Positions 18,112 through 27,256 of a stretch of 64,000 nt of DNA are shown in pieces (position 1 is the first letter of the stretch; each line of letters opens with the position of its first letter). The translations under genes and the position numbers were made by a program. Origin of the DNA: Planctomycetales bacterium 10988 (GTDB lineage: Bacteria; Planctomycetota; Planctomycetia; Pirellulales; Pb10988); NCBI GenBank assembly GCA_009664345.1, contig CP043547.1, positions 4,244,709 through 4,308,708 of the forward strand, written 5' to 3'. The notes below the pieces were generated by a model. The model was not told where the DNA came from. It saw only the letters and a program-made list of their open reading frames with translations, and searched no databases.

Positions 18112-19016
18112 GCGTCAATCTCCGGTTTTGTGCGTAAACACCGTCGAGCGGAAGGTAGGTCTCTCAACGTAAGTAACCCAATGAGCGAGACGGTTGCGAG
18201 CAAAAGATTTAAGCTGATCGGGTTGAACGCTGCCATTAGATATTGTGGGGAATTGAGGAAGACCCCGATCGTAGCGAGCACCATCAAGCAGATTGTCAGC
18301 ACAAACGGCCAGCGACTGCGAAGGCAACAGAGGACGTAAACGCCGATGAGTGCTTCGAGGATGCCAACGCTTGCAGCGATAAAAGGAGCATTGGTTTGAG
18401 AAATGCCAGCCTCGGTGAGCATGGTAAGTTCGTCGGAATGCACGGCGATGAGCTTTGGAATAAGCCCTTGATAAAGCCAGACAACAGCGACCGCAAACCG
18501 AGAAATCGCGTGAATCAGGCTATTTCGCAAAGAGGTCGCCGGGTCGATGTCCTGTTCAATCCAAAGCCGCAAACGATCGAAACTCCAGGCGGTCGCCCAG
18601 CCCATCAAAGGCCGGAAACAGAGGCGATCGAAGGTCCGCCCTAGCCAGCCGAAGCGGGTTTGATAGTTGTACCCGGTGATGAAGCGAATGCCGTTTTTAT
18701 CGGGGATATACTTCCAATAGCCGCTCCCGATGCGGATCAACGATTTGGGGTCTTCCGACCAAAAGCGAAGAGAAGAGGTCCTTTCGCCGCGGCCGTTCGT
18801 GCGATCGCTGACCGTTTCCCCTTCGCCATTGACGGCTAGGCCGAAGCCGATTCTGGTTGCATAAAGAAATCGTTGCGGTGAGGATTCTTGCTCGCGGGGG
18901 AGATACTCAATCGAGGTGAAGCGGGCATCCCACCGTTCGTGTAGTTGGGGGCATTGGGTCTTTTCCCAAAGTTCCTCCAGCGGCCCATTAATTCGAGCCT
19001 CGACATAAATACTCAT
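18108..19016 (-). CDS. SRPBCC domain fused to a DoxX-like membrane domain
   Basis: Residues 1-150 look like an SRPBCC/polyketide-cyclase-type lipid-binding domain (EARINGPLEELWEKTQCPQLHERWD split by variable loops). Residues about 165-290 form four hydrophobic helices of the DoxX-like type (SRFAVAVVWLYQGLIPKL). It is the first gene of a two-gene operon with the DUF4166 gene. The pairing suggests a joint role at the membrane, possibly with a lipid ligand; that is inference. Confidence 0.78.
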   Translation of the reverse strand: MSIYVEARINGPLEELWEKTQCPQLHERWDARFTSIEYLPREQESSPQRFLYATRIGFGLAVNGEGETVSDRTNGRGERTSSLRFWSEDPKSLIRIGSGYWKYIPDKNGIRFITGYNYQTRFGWLGRTFDRLCFRPLMGWATAWSFDRLRLWIEQDIDPATSLRNSLIHAISRFAVAVVWLYQGLIPKLIAVHSDELTMLTEAGISQTNAPFIAASVGILEALIGVYVLCCLRSRWPFVLTICLMVLATIGVFLNSPQYLMAAFNPISLNLLLATVSLIGLLTLRDLPSARRCLRTKPEIDA

Positions 19017-19154
19017 CGGTGATTTCTTCCCCCACGTCTTTCGTTGATCGTCCTGTCGACAAGCTTCAACTTGCGGTCATGGACGAATCCGGGAAGGTAA
19101 CCGTTTTCACTGGCGAGGAATAACCCGCTTTTTTGAGGGTGATAACATTCCGCC

Positions 19155-19979
19155 CTAGGCGGCGGTTTTCAAGGGGTGAGGTTTGAGGCGGTTGCAGATG
19201 GTGAGTTCACCACTTTTGGAGAGTTCGAAGTCCTGGCCTTGGATGGCTTGGTGGAAAATTTCCGTGGCATTTCCAAAGTGGGAATCGTCATGGAGTTCGA
19301 TCGCAAGCGAATCGACTTTTCCTAGCCATGATTGGTAATCGCCGGCGAACATCATCACTTCGGCCCCTTCAACGTCGATCTTCAAAAGCGAAATCCGGTC
19401 GAACCCCGATTCCTTCAACAAGGTATCGACGTCGATTCCCTGTAGTTCCGCGGTTTCGCCGTCGTAGCATTCTCGCACCTGCTTGGACCATTCCAACCCG
19501 TCGCGGTACATCTCCTCCACCATCTTCAGGGTCGTGGGATGCGACCAAATACCGGCCTGCAAGCATTTTACGCGATCGCCATAGGGGGCAAGATTTCTTT
19601 CCAAGACCGCGAAATTGTGGGGATCAGGTTCGACCGCCACAACTTGGCATTGTGGAAATTTCGAAAGAAAATACGCGCTGGAATAGCCGACATTCGCCCC
19701 GCAATCGATGATCAAACCCGCCTCGGAAGGTAAATCCAAACAGGCATATTCTTCCTCAAGGAAAATTTGTTGGAAGACCCCTTGATCTGAGGTGGGGGGG
19801 CGAAGGGTGATCGGATAGCGAAGTTGCTTGGGATGGAGTCGAAGCTCTTTCCCGCGAATCTTCCCCTTCTTGAGGAGAAGATATTTGAACGCCGCGGACA
19901 TCCCGAGGAGTCGAGAAAGTGATCGGAAGCGGTTCCATCGCGACCGGAGAGCGAGTCGATATCGAAGTTGGGAGAGCAT
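19155..19979 (-). CDS. FkbM family methyltransferase
   Basis: The 274-residue protein has the SAM-binding motif IIDCGANVGYSSAYFL followed by VVAVEPDPHNFAVLERNL, and later LLKIDVEGAE, all characteristic of FkbM-type methyltransferases. Members methylate sugars or polyketides; the acceptor here is unknown. It is a single gene, with no glycosyltransferase or polysaccharide genes beside it. Confidence 0.92.
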   Translation of the reverse strand: MLSQLRYRLALRSRWNRFRSLSRLLGMSAAFKYLLLKKGKIRGKELRLHPKQLRYPITLRPPTSDQGVFQQIFLEEEYACLDLPSEAGLIIDCGANVGYSSAYFLSKFPQCQVVAVEPDPHNFAVLERNLAPYGDRVKCLQAGIWSHPTTLKMVEEMYRDGLEWSKQVRECYDGETAELQGIDVDTLLKESGFDRISLLKIDVEGAEVMMFAGDYQSWLGKVDSLAIELHDDSHFGNATEIFHQAIQGQDFELSKSGELTICNRLKPHPLKTAA

Positions 19980-20633
19980 TTCTTTTCCTCACCGTTTGTG
20001 AGTAGCTTGCGGATCGGTAAGCCTACTTGCTAGAAATCCAGAGAGAACCAGCTCGAAGGTGAATCAATTTGCACGCCTGATCTTAGGGGGCGTAGGGATG
20101 TTCCATCATCCGATTTCATCTTGCTCGGGATAAAATGTGCCGAATGTCTTTGGGAAATGAACAGATGCGTGACTGTTTTGAGATCTCAAAATGATAAAGA
20201 ATTGATGAGGAGATCTTCTATTCTAATTTCGGCTTAATCGAGTAAAAGCTAAAGAGAAAGTGGTAAATTTTATTTCCCAGTAATTACTTCCACGGAATTG
20301 CCCTTCACCTCCTTCCCCGTTCTTTGTTTAGTTTTTCGAGCAAGTTGCTTGCGATGGCTTGCTTGCAAACGGGCTTTTGCTTAATGGACGTGCGTCCGCT
20401 GCTTACAGGCTCACCAGAGGCCAAAAAGAACCACCATTTGGAATGATAGTTGTAAATTGTTCTGTCTAAGTAGTTTAGGAAGGCTGTTGTTGTAAGTTTT
20501 CCGTTAGGCACAATCCTTGCGATCCTTAAAACGCAAAAGATGGTAGCAGGATGCTGCTTGCCGCTCGAAGCATTGAGCGATCCCCTCGATATCTTACTTA
20601 TGTTCTGAACAGCAATAAGGATATTACAGAACC
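19980..20633. other. Long intergenic stretch with a 16-base palindrome
   Basis: About 650 bases lie between divergent genes. The notable feature is the palindrome at 20176-20191. A minus-strand frame at 20305-20511 has no ribosome site or coding bias and is not called. Nothing else is recognisable. Confidence 0.5.
20176..20191. promoter_or_regulatory. Perfect palindrome, possible operator
   Basis: TTTTGAGATCTCAAAA is a perfect 16-base palindrome. It lies 200 bases before the FkbM start on one side and 440 before the transporter on the other. A dimeric regulator site is possible; no promoter elements fix its role. Confidence 0.4.
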
Positions 20634-22790
20634 ATGAAACGTCTGAGTCTCACCACATTGATCCTCATTGGGTTGGTGTTGGGAATCGCAGTTGGAATTT
20701 TTATCGGCGAACGGGCGGAGGTCCTCGACCCGATTGGAACTGGATTTATTCGTCTTTTGCAAATGGCCGTCTTGCCCTATTTTGTGGTGAGTTTGCCGCT
20801 GGGCTTTGGTCGACTTTCTTATGAAGAGGCGAAGTTGATGGGCGTTCGTTTGACGCTCTTTTCGTTGCTCTTGTGGGCGATGGCGATCCTGATGGTCGTA
20901 CTGTTGCCGATGACCTTCCCGGCGATTGAGTCCGCCAGCTTCTTCAGTCGCAACATTGTCGAACCTGCTCAAGATGTCGATTTTGTGGAGCTTTACATCC
21001 CGGCGAATCCGTTTAGCAGTCTCTCCGACGCGATTATCCCCGGCGTAGTTGTGTTTGGAATCGCGGTCGGGATTGCCTTGATTGGAGTCCCGCAGAAGCA
21101 GCAACTCCTGACGATTCTCGATAGTCTGGCCGATGCGTTGGGTCGCATCACCGGGTTTGTGGTGAAGTTGACGCCGATCGGGGTCTTTGCCTTGGCCGCG
21201 AGTGCCGCCGGAACGATGACCTTGGAGGACCTCAGCCGTTTGCAAGTTTATTTGATTGCCTACACCGCCGGGGCGGTGCTCTTGACTTTTTGGCTGGTGC
21301 CGATGTTGGTCGCTTCGATGACCCCGTTTCGGTATCGCGATGTATTGCGTGCCACCCGCGATCCGTTGGTGACCGGCTTCACGACGGGGAATTTGTTGGT
21401 GGTCCTGGCGATGCTCGCGGAGAATTGCAAACAACTTTTTCAAGAGCAGGAAGAACTCAGCCGCCGCCACGCGGAATCGGTCGTCGATGTCAGCCTGCCG
21501 ATCGCTTTCACCTTTCCCAATCTCGGCGTCGTGTTGCTCTTGCTCTTTATCCCTTTTGCCGGGTGGTTCACGGGTAACCCCGTCGAGTGGGCTCAATACC
21601 CCAAGCTCTGCCTGTTGGGATTTTTTAGCTTCTTCGGCAGTGTGGAGATCGGCCTACCGTTTGTTTTGCAGCAACTACGCATCCCGACGGATATGTTTCA
21701 GTTGCATGTGGTCACGCTCGTTTATATCGGTCGGCTCGCGACACTGCTGGCCGTGATGCACTTGGCGGGGATCGCGCTGTTGAGCGCGGCGGGCAATGCC
21801 GGTTGGTTAAAGTTTCGACCGCAGAAGCTTGGGCTTTTTGCAGGAGTTTCCGCGGCCATCCTGCTTGTCTGCGTCGGTGGCACGCGGTTCGTCTTGCAAT
21901 CGACGGTCGATCAAGCCTATTCCAAGGATCAAGTCCTCGCCGGGATGCAGTCCATCAAGTACAAGCTCAATGGCAATGTGAATCGTCAAATCCCGGCCCC
22001 GCTAGAAGTGGCCGATGGTGCGAGCCCCCTCGAATCGATCCGCGAGCGAAAGGTCCTCCGCGTCGGTTACGATCCGGAAGGTTTGCCCTTTAGTTTCTTC
22101 AATAAGCAGAATGAATTGGTCGGCTTCGATATTGAAATGACGCAGGCCCTGGCCGACGAGTTGGGCGTTGAAGTGCAGTATTTCCCTTATCAAAAGAGTG
22201 ACATGGCCGCAGGGCTCAATGGCAGCCGCCGCTATGATCTCTTGGTGGGCGGTCTCTTCGCGACGACGAGCCGAGTAGAAAAAATGCGGTTCAGCGAGCC
22301 GTATCTCGATCTGAATTTATCGTTCATCGTGCCGGATTATCGCAAGCATGAATTTGCCAAGCTGTCCGCTTTGAAGCATCGCGACGATCTCCGCATCGGC
22401 GTCTTGGAGCGGCCTTACTTTGGTTCGCGGATTCAAGCCGCCGCCCCGAATGCCGAAGTGGAACTGCTCGATTCGCCGCGGGCGTTTTTTGAAAAGGCCT
22501 CCGAATTTGATGCTTTGGTGATGAGTGCCGAAGCCGGCAGTGCCTGGACGCTGCTCTATCCTCGCTACAGTGTCGTGATTCCCGAAGACGGCCGCCTTAC
22601 CGTGAGCGTTGGCTATCCGATGCCGCTGGATGCGATGCATTTAGAAAATGTCATCAGCCGTTGGATCGATCTCAAACGAAAGGACGGCACGCTTGACGAA
22701 CTCTATCAGCATTGGATTCTCGGTCAAAACGCCGAAAAAGCGGAACCCCGTTGGAATGTGCTGACGAATGTTCTCAACTGGGGTATTTGA
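20634..22790 (+). CDS. Dicarboxylate symporter fused to a solute-binding domain
   Basis: The 718-residue protein joins two domains. Residues 1-385 form the SDF (GltP/DctA) symporter with many membrane helices (VLGIAVGIFIGERAEVL, GVVVFGIAVGIALIGVP). A further helix near 400-420 is followed by an SBP_bac_3 domain from about 465 (RERKVLRVGYDPEGLPFSFF, ELVGFDIEMTQALADELGV, DLLVGGLFATTSR). The second domain would lie outside the membrane and may feed or gate the carrier. It probably takes up acidic amino acids or dicarboxylates with sodium or protons. It is monocistronic, ending at a hairpin terminator. Confidence 0.92.
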   Translation: MKRLSLTTLILIGLVLGIAVGIFIGERAEVLDPIGTGFIRLLQMAVLPYFVVSLPLGFGRLSYEEAKLMGVRLTLFSLLLWAMAILMVVLLPMTFPAIESASFFSRNIVEPAQDVDFVELYIPANPFSSLSDAIIPGVVVFGIAVGIALIGVPQKQQLLTILDSLADALGRITGFVVKLTPIGVFALAASAAGTMTLEDLSRLQVYLIAYTAGAVLLTFWLVPMLVASMTPFRYRDVLRATRDPLVTGFTTGNLLVVLAMLAENCKQLFQEQEELSRRHAESVVDVSLPIAFTFPNLGVVLLLLFIPFAGWFTGNPVEWAQYPKLCLLGFFSFFGSVEIGLPFVLQQLRIPTDMFQLHVVTLVYIGRLATLLAVMHLAGIALLSAAGNAGWLKFRPQKLGLFAGVSAAILLVCVGGTRFVLQSTVDQAYSKDQVLAGMQSIKYKLNGNVNRQIPAPLEVADGASPLESIRERKVLRVGYDPEGLPFSFFNKQNELVGFDIEMTQALADELGVEVQYFPYQKSDMAAGLNGSRRYDLLVGGLFATTSRVEKMRFSEPYLDLNLSFIVPDYRKHEFAKLSALKHRDDLRIGVLERPYFGSRIQAAAPNAEVELLDSPRAFFEKASEFDALVMSAEAGSAWTLLYPRYSVVIPEDGRLTVSVGYPMPLDAMHLENVISRWIDLKRKDGTLDELYQHWILGQNAEKAEPRWNVLTNVLNWGI

Positions 22791-22819
22791 TCCAAGCTAG
22801 CTTCATCTTGAATAAAACG

Positions 22820-22858
22820 AAAAGTGCTTTTTGGGTAAAACTCGAAAAGCACTTTTTT
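22820..22858 (+). terminator. Terminator-like hairpin built of two palindrome copies
   Basis: AAAAGTGCTTTT (22820-22831) and AAAAGCACTTTT (22845-22856) are exact reverse complements, separated by 13 bases, and a T-run follows. It lies 30 bases after the transporter stop. Each arm is itself a copy of the dispersed palindrome, so two copies can form a longer stem. Confidence 0.65.
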
Positions 22859-22886
22859 ATTTGACAAGGTTCTATTTCTTTGAAAG

Positions 22887-23252
22887 TTACTTCTTCTGAT
22901 CCAGCCGAGAAGTATCTTCACCTAAATCACCTGGCGACCAACGTGCTAATGTATCGGCGACCGCTTGCTTAATTTTCTCGATCGAAACAGGTGGACATTC
23001 AAAACCTTCTCCAAACTCTTTGCTGATAGCGAGGATCTGCGATTCGGTAATGAGCGCTAAATCTGTCGGAGTTACCTTATTCCCCATGACGAGGAGTACC
23101 GGTTCTAACCAGTCGTCAGGATCGGCGTAGTAAAGGTCTTCCTCAGTAACGAGATCGTCTAGATTATAGTAAAATGATTCGCCAATCGCTTGCAAAAATT
23201 CAACCTGCCAGTCTTTCCCGTCATCCTCTTGATCTTCCATGTTTTCATTCAT
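22887..23252 (-). CDS. Acidic hypothetical protein
   Basis: I do not recognise this 121-residue protein. It is very acidic at the N-terminus (MNENMEDQEDDGKDW), has no membrane segment and contains DLYYADPDDWLEPVLLVMG. An AAAGGA lies before the ATG. The divergent sulfatase gene starts 200 bases away. The low GC content suggests an accessory gene. Confidence 0.55.
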   Translation of the reverse strand: MNENMEDQEDDGKDWQVEFLQAIGESFYYNLDDLVTEEDLYYADPDDWLEPVLLVMGNKVTPTDLALITESQILAISKEFGEGFECPPVSIEKIKQAVADTLARWSPGDLGEDTSRLDQKK

Positions 23253-23454
23253 CGCTTGTTGTTCCTTTCTCAGGTCATTTTTGGCACAGATGATGTCGGC
23301 AAGAGAACTCTGAGTCTAGCACATTTGTCTAAGAACGATAACTCCCCGGAAAAATTCCCCGCTCAGGAGGGATTTGGCCCAGCGATCGTGATAAGATAGC
23401 GGTTTCGGTTGAATGCAGTTGGATTTCACCCCCAGAATTCGAGGCGGACCTACC

Positions 23455-25239
23455 ATGCCCGTTAGCTCCTCTCTGTATCGTTTTAAATTCTTTCTGTTTC
23501 TCCTTGGTTGGATTTTATACTTGCCGACGACGGGGGCCGGGGAACTTTCCACTCCAAAACATCCCAATATTCTTTTGATTTGCGTGGATGACCTTCGCCC
23601 TGAGTTGGGTTGTTATGGGGCCGAACATATGCAAACGCCGAACATCGATGCCTTCTCGGAAAGCGGCGTGACGTTCGATCGTTGCTATGTGCAGGTGGCG
23701 GTCTGCAATCCCTCGCGGGCGAGTATGATGACCGGCATTCGCCCCGATCGCTTGGGGGTGTGGACCTTACGCATTCACTTTCGCGAGGCGATGCCGGACG
23801 CGGTGACGCTCCCGCAATATCTCCGCCAGACGGGCTACACTTGCGAAGGCTACGGGAAAATCTTTCACAATCCCTGGCCCGATCCACGTTCTTGGGATCA
23901 GCCGCATCGTTGGAGCCCCGGAGGATTCACGCATTATACGGCCGAGCAAAAAGCCTTTGCCCAAGAAGTCCGGGAGTCGTTTCCGGAGGGAAGTTGGCTG
24001 CGGCAAAATCTCCGTGGCCTGATCACCAATGCCCCGGAGATCGAAGATACCGAGCATAAAGATGGCGGTCTCACGCTGTTGGCGGTCGAGCGATTGAAGG
24101 CCCTCGGGAAGCAGAAAAAACCCTTCTTTCTCGCGGTAGGCTACACGTTGCCGCACTTGGCTTGGTGCCCGCCGAAACGCTGGTGGGATCGCTATGATCG
24201 AGAGCAGCTCCCGCTGGCAAGCAATCCTTTTCCGCCCAAAGATGCCCCGCAGGTTGCCGTCGGGACGAACTACGAACCCGCCTATTACGCGGATATGATC
24301 GACATGCCCAAACCTTGGGAGGGAAGCGTCTCGGAGGAAACCGCCCGCCGGTTGCGGCATGGGTACTTCGCTTCGATCTCGTTTATTGATTCGGAAATCG
24401 GCAAGTTGCTGGCGGCCCTCGATGCCGAAGATCGGGCGGACGATACGATCGTTGTCCTTTGGAGTGATCACGGTTACAAGCTGGGCGAACATGCCGGCTG
24501 GAGCAAGATGACGAATTACGAAATCGACACTCGCATCCCTTTCATCATTCGCGACCCTCGCTCGCCTTCAAACGGGCAACGATGCGATCGCCTCGTGGAA
24601 ACGCTGGACTTGTTCCCTACACTCTGTGAACTGGCCGGCGTTGCGATGCCGGAGATGGTCGATGGCCAAAGTGCCGCCGCTTTAATCAACGACCCCGAGG
24701 CCCTGCATAAAGGCGCGGCCTTTACACAGTTTGTTCGTCAACAAATGATCGGCAATGCCATCCGTACTGACAAGTGGCGTTATGTTGAATGGCGAACTTT
24801 AAAAGAGGCCGAACTAAAACATCAAGAACTTTATGATCAACAGAATGACCCGGATGAAAATAAAAACGTATTCGGCCAACATCCTGAGGTCGAAGCGGAC
24901 CTTCAACAGCGGCTCTGTAAAGTTCTCGTTCCGCACTCTATATCACTGATTCCGCCGATTCGTTCCAAGAAAGGTGGCAAGCGTGTGAAGGTCGAATGGA
25001 CCAATCAACACAACGGCCCCGTTCGCGTAACTTGGATCAATCCTCAAGGCGAACGCAAAGTCCTTTTTGATCTTCCCGCTGGCGCGTCTCGTAAAAACAC
25101 GACTTCTGTCGGGCATCTTTTTTCTATGGAAAGTAAAGACGGAATCTATCACGAAAACCTAGAAATTACTGACACTTCCAAACAACTTTTTCTAGGGAAA
25201 GGTGCAGACGATGAACTTCCAACAGCAAAGGATCAATAG
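23455..25239 (+). CDS. Sulfatase with C-terminal pVHL-like beta domain
   Basis: The 594-residue enzyme resembles iduronate-2-sulfatases. A signal peptide (residues 1-28) implies export. CNPSR near residue 84 is the formylglycine motif, and [12 protein letters not shown] and [11 protein letters not shown] supply calcium and catalytic ligands. Residues about 505-565 ([20 protein letters not shown] and on, [14 protein letters not shown]) resemble the beta domain of the von Hippel-Lindau protein, seen elsewhere as an extracytoplasmic appendix. The ATG at 23455 is preferred to 23413 because it begins the signal peptide. The next gene starts directly after its stop. Confidence 0.9.
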   Translation: MPVSSSLYRFKFFLFLLGWILYLPTTGAGELSTPKHPNILLICVDDLRPELGCYGAEHMQTPNIDAFSESGVTFDRCYVQVAVCNPSRASMMTGIRPDRLGVWTLRIHFREAMPDAVTLPQYLRQTGYTCEGYGKIFHNPWPDPRSWDQPHRWSPGGFTHYTAEQKAFAQEVRESFPEGSWLRQNLRGLITNAPEIEDTEHKDGGLTLLAVERLKALGKQKKPFFLAVGYTLPHLAWCPPKRWWDRYDREQLPLASNPFPPKDAPQVAVGTNYEPAYYADMIDMPKPWEGSVSEETARRLRHGYFASISFIDSEIGKLLAALDAEDRADDTIVVLWSDHGYKLGEHAGWSKMTNYEIDTRIPFIIRDPRSPSNGQRCDRLVETLDLFPTLCELAGVAMPEMVDGQSAAALINDPEALHKGAAFTQFVRQQMIGNAIRTDKWRYVEWRTLKEAELKHQELYDQQNDPDENKNVFGQHPEVEADLQQRLCKVLVPHSISLIPPIRSKKGGKRVKVEWTNQHNGPVRVTWINPQGERKVLFDLPAGASRKNTTSVGHLFSMESKDGIYHENLEITDTSKQLFLGKGADDELPTAKDQ

Positions 25240-25677
25240 ATGATGGAACTACCTTCCGATTTAATAAAGTTTCTACAAGAAGGTAAACAGCTTGAATACC
25301 AAGTGGAAGATTGTGAATGCGGCAGTGTCAAACTTTTGCCGCTGGGTAAGCATTTTTATGACAAGCTTGAGGTAGATGGCCAGTCCCTTTATGGCATTGC
25401 AGAGGACCCCAATGAAGGGATTCACGGATACTATATTGTCCCGGCTATCAATTTAATTGCTTCTTGTGAAGACTATGGTCCAGAACATATCCTTTCATGG
25501 ATTCCCGATTTAAATCTTTATATCACTTACGATGTGGACCACCAAGGAATCCTCGCTTTCCCGAAAGCTACCTGGCAAGACATCGCCACCAATCCGCTTC
25601 GATATTTAAATGCGCAGTGGGATTCACCTTCCATCGGTGAACCTTTCGTCCCTTGGCCAAGGTATCCTTTTCAATAG
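25240..25677 (+). CDS. Hypothetical protein coupled to the sulfatase
   Basis: The 145-residue product is cytosolic and acidic; the family is unknown to me. The end (YITYDVDHQGILAFPKATW) recalls small SUKH- or Imm-type proteins, but this is weak. Two ATG codons follow the sulfatase stop without a gap, so it is probably translated by coupling. Its composition is AT-rich, unlike most of the sulfatase gene but like the end of it. Confidence 0.65.
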   Translation: MMELPSDLIKFLQEGKQLEYQVEDCECGSVKLLPLGKHFYDKLEVDGQSLYGIAEDPNEGIHGYYIVPAINLIASCEDYGPEHILSWIPDLNLYITYDVDHQGILAFPKATWQDIATNPLRYLNAQWDSPSIGEPFVPWPRYPFQ

Positions 25678-25923
25678 CGTCAAAGTGTTAACAGTGGGGA
25701 GTGACAAGCAGGCAATCGTTTTACATTGAAAAGAAAAAACTTGGAAAAACTTAAAAAATAGATTTGCTATTCGTTTTTTGTTCGTTAGAATCGCCTGTGT
25801 GTTTGTGCAGTTAATCAGGCAGCGCTGCTTGTAACTAAGCGATGCAAGTGGGGTGAAGTTTCAGGAAGTTGACTCCAGGGTAAAGGATTATCGCCTTTTT
25901 TCTCCTTTGATGGAGTTTCGAAC

Positions 25924-26277
25924 ATGAAGCGAACGACCAAGAAATTGTTGACGAGCGTGGCGATGCTGGGTGTGTTGGGAATGGTCATTCTCCCCGGTTT
26001 TACGCAAGAAAAAGAGACCGCCTCGCCTGCCATGACGGCGAAAGATTCAAAAGAGAGCAGCTTCCGAGGTCGTTTGCCGAATTATTATTCTCGCGTCGTT
26101 TCCCATAAACAACGGCAAGAAATCTATCGACTACAACATGAGTATCATCAGCAACTTGCTCCGCTCTATGCGAAGATTGCCGCTCTGAAAGCTGAACGCG
26201 ACAAAAAAATTGAAGCCGTGTTAACCCCCGACCAACTAACCGAAGTCCTCTCCTATACCCAACCTGACGAACAATAA
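25924..26277 (+). CDS. Secreted Spy-like helical protein
   Basis: The 117-residue protein has a signal peptide (TTKKLLTSVAMLGVLGMVIL) and a helical, charged C-terminus (SHKQRQEIYRLQHEYHQQL, KAERDKKIEAVLTPDQL). This resembles the LTxxQ-type helical proteins such as Spy and CpxP, periplasmic stress proteins. Its transcript probably ends at the hairpin 60 bases downstream. The exact role is unknown. Confidence 0.7.
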   Translation: MKRTTKKLLTSVAMLGVLGMVILPGFTQEKETASPAMTAKDSKESSFRGRLPNYYSRVVSHKQRQEIYRLQHEYHQQLAPLYAKIAALKAERDKKIEAVLTPDQLTEVLSYTQPDEQ

Positions 26278-26335
26278 CAGCTAAAATCTCTCGTTTACCA
26301 GAACGATTCCTGCTACGATTATTCTCTGAGACAAC

Positions 26336-26366
26336 TACGGATAGTTCATCTAGCCGTATGTTTTTT
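26336..26366 (+). terminator. Rho-independent terminator
   Basis: TACGGATAG and CTAGCCGTA pair with one mismatch around a five-base loop, and TGTTTTTT follows. It ends the Spy-like gene and separates it from modA. Confidence 0.75.
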
Positions 26367-26397
26367 ATAGTCTGGGAAGGATCGTGAAAGGAAACGT

Positions 26398-27255
26398 ATG
26401 GCGAGAGATTATCCCTCGAAGCTACGTGCGGGGAGGTATCACCCGGAATGGATGGTAACCCCTTTCGTGCTTCTATTTCTCCTGGTTGTATTCACCAATG
26501 GCTATCGAGCGATTATTGACACAAGGGAGAAGGTAGAAGCTCGACGGAAAGAAGTCAGGGTGGCGGTGGCGGCGAATTTTCAATTTGCTTTTGAAGAGAT
26601 GGCCGCCGCGTTTCGGGAAGAATACCCTGAGTTCGAAGTCTCGCCGACGTATGGTTCCTCCGGGAATTTTTATGCACAACTCTCGCAAGACGCCCCGTTT
26701 GATCTCTTCCTTTCCGCAGATACCCACTATCCGAGGCAGCTCGTCGAGCAAGGTTTCGCCAAGAACGAAGATACCTTTCTTTATGCCGTCGGGCAGATTG
26801 TCCTGTGGGTGCCGAATCGATCGGAGCTTGATTTAGAGAGGCTCGGCATCGAGGCGGTGAACGATTCCTCGGTGAAAAAAATCGCCATCGCCAACCCCAC
26901 CCTTGCCCCTTACGGCCAAGCCGCCGAGGCCGCCCTCAAGAAGTTGGGCGTCTATGAAGCGGTGAAAGATCGGCTGGTTTTCGGGGATAATATTGCTCAA
27001 ACCGCTCACTTCGTTGAGTCCGGGGCCGCCGATCTTGGCATCCTCGCCCTGTCGCTGGCGGTTGCCGAACCGATGAAAGAAAGAGGCCGCTACTGGGTGG
27101 TGCCGCTTGATACTTATCCGCCGATCGAGCAAAGTGGGGTGATCTTGCAGGCGGCAAAGAGTGAGAAAGCTACCCTTGCCCTGCGAAGTTTCTTGACCGG
27201 GCCGCAGGGTCGCGGGATTCTCAAGCGGTACGGTTACACATTGCCAGAGGAATAA
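26398..27255 (+). CDS. modA: Molybdate ABC transporter substrate-binding protein
   Basis: The 285-residue protein has an N-terminal membrane helix (residues 19-35) and a ModA domain: VAVAANFQFAFEEMAAAF, PTYGSSGNFYAQLSQDAPFD and DLFLSADTHYPRQL provide the Ser and backbone contacts to the oxyanion. It captures molybdate or tungstate outside the inner membrane. The non-cleaved helix suggests membrane anchoring. AAAGGA lies before the ATG. It heads the modABC operon. Confidence 0.93.
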   Translation: MARDYPSKLRAGRYHPEWMVTPFVLLFLLVVFTNGYRAIIDTREKVEARRKEVRVAVAANFQFAFEEMAAAFREEYPEFEVSPTYGSSGNFYAQLSQDAPFDLFLSADTHYPRQLVEQGFAKNEDTFLYAVGQIVLWVPNRSELDLERLGIEAVNDSSVKKIAIANPTLAPYGQAAEAALKKLGVYEAVKDRLVFGDNIAQTAHFVESGAADLGILALSLAVAEPMKERGRYWVVPLDTYPPIEQSGVILQAAKSEKATLALRSFLTGPQGRGILKRYGYTLPEE

Positions 27256-27256
27256 G

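Noticed and set aside
20305-20511. Minus-strand frame of 68 codons in the gap before the symporter
   Set aside because: No ribosome site, no family, and codon use unlike the neighbours.
26278-26397. Moco riboswitch before modA
   Set aside because: The only structure is a short terminator hairpin; the gap is too small and lacks the conserved Moco motif.
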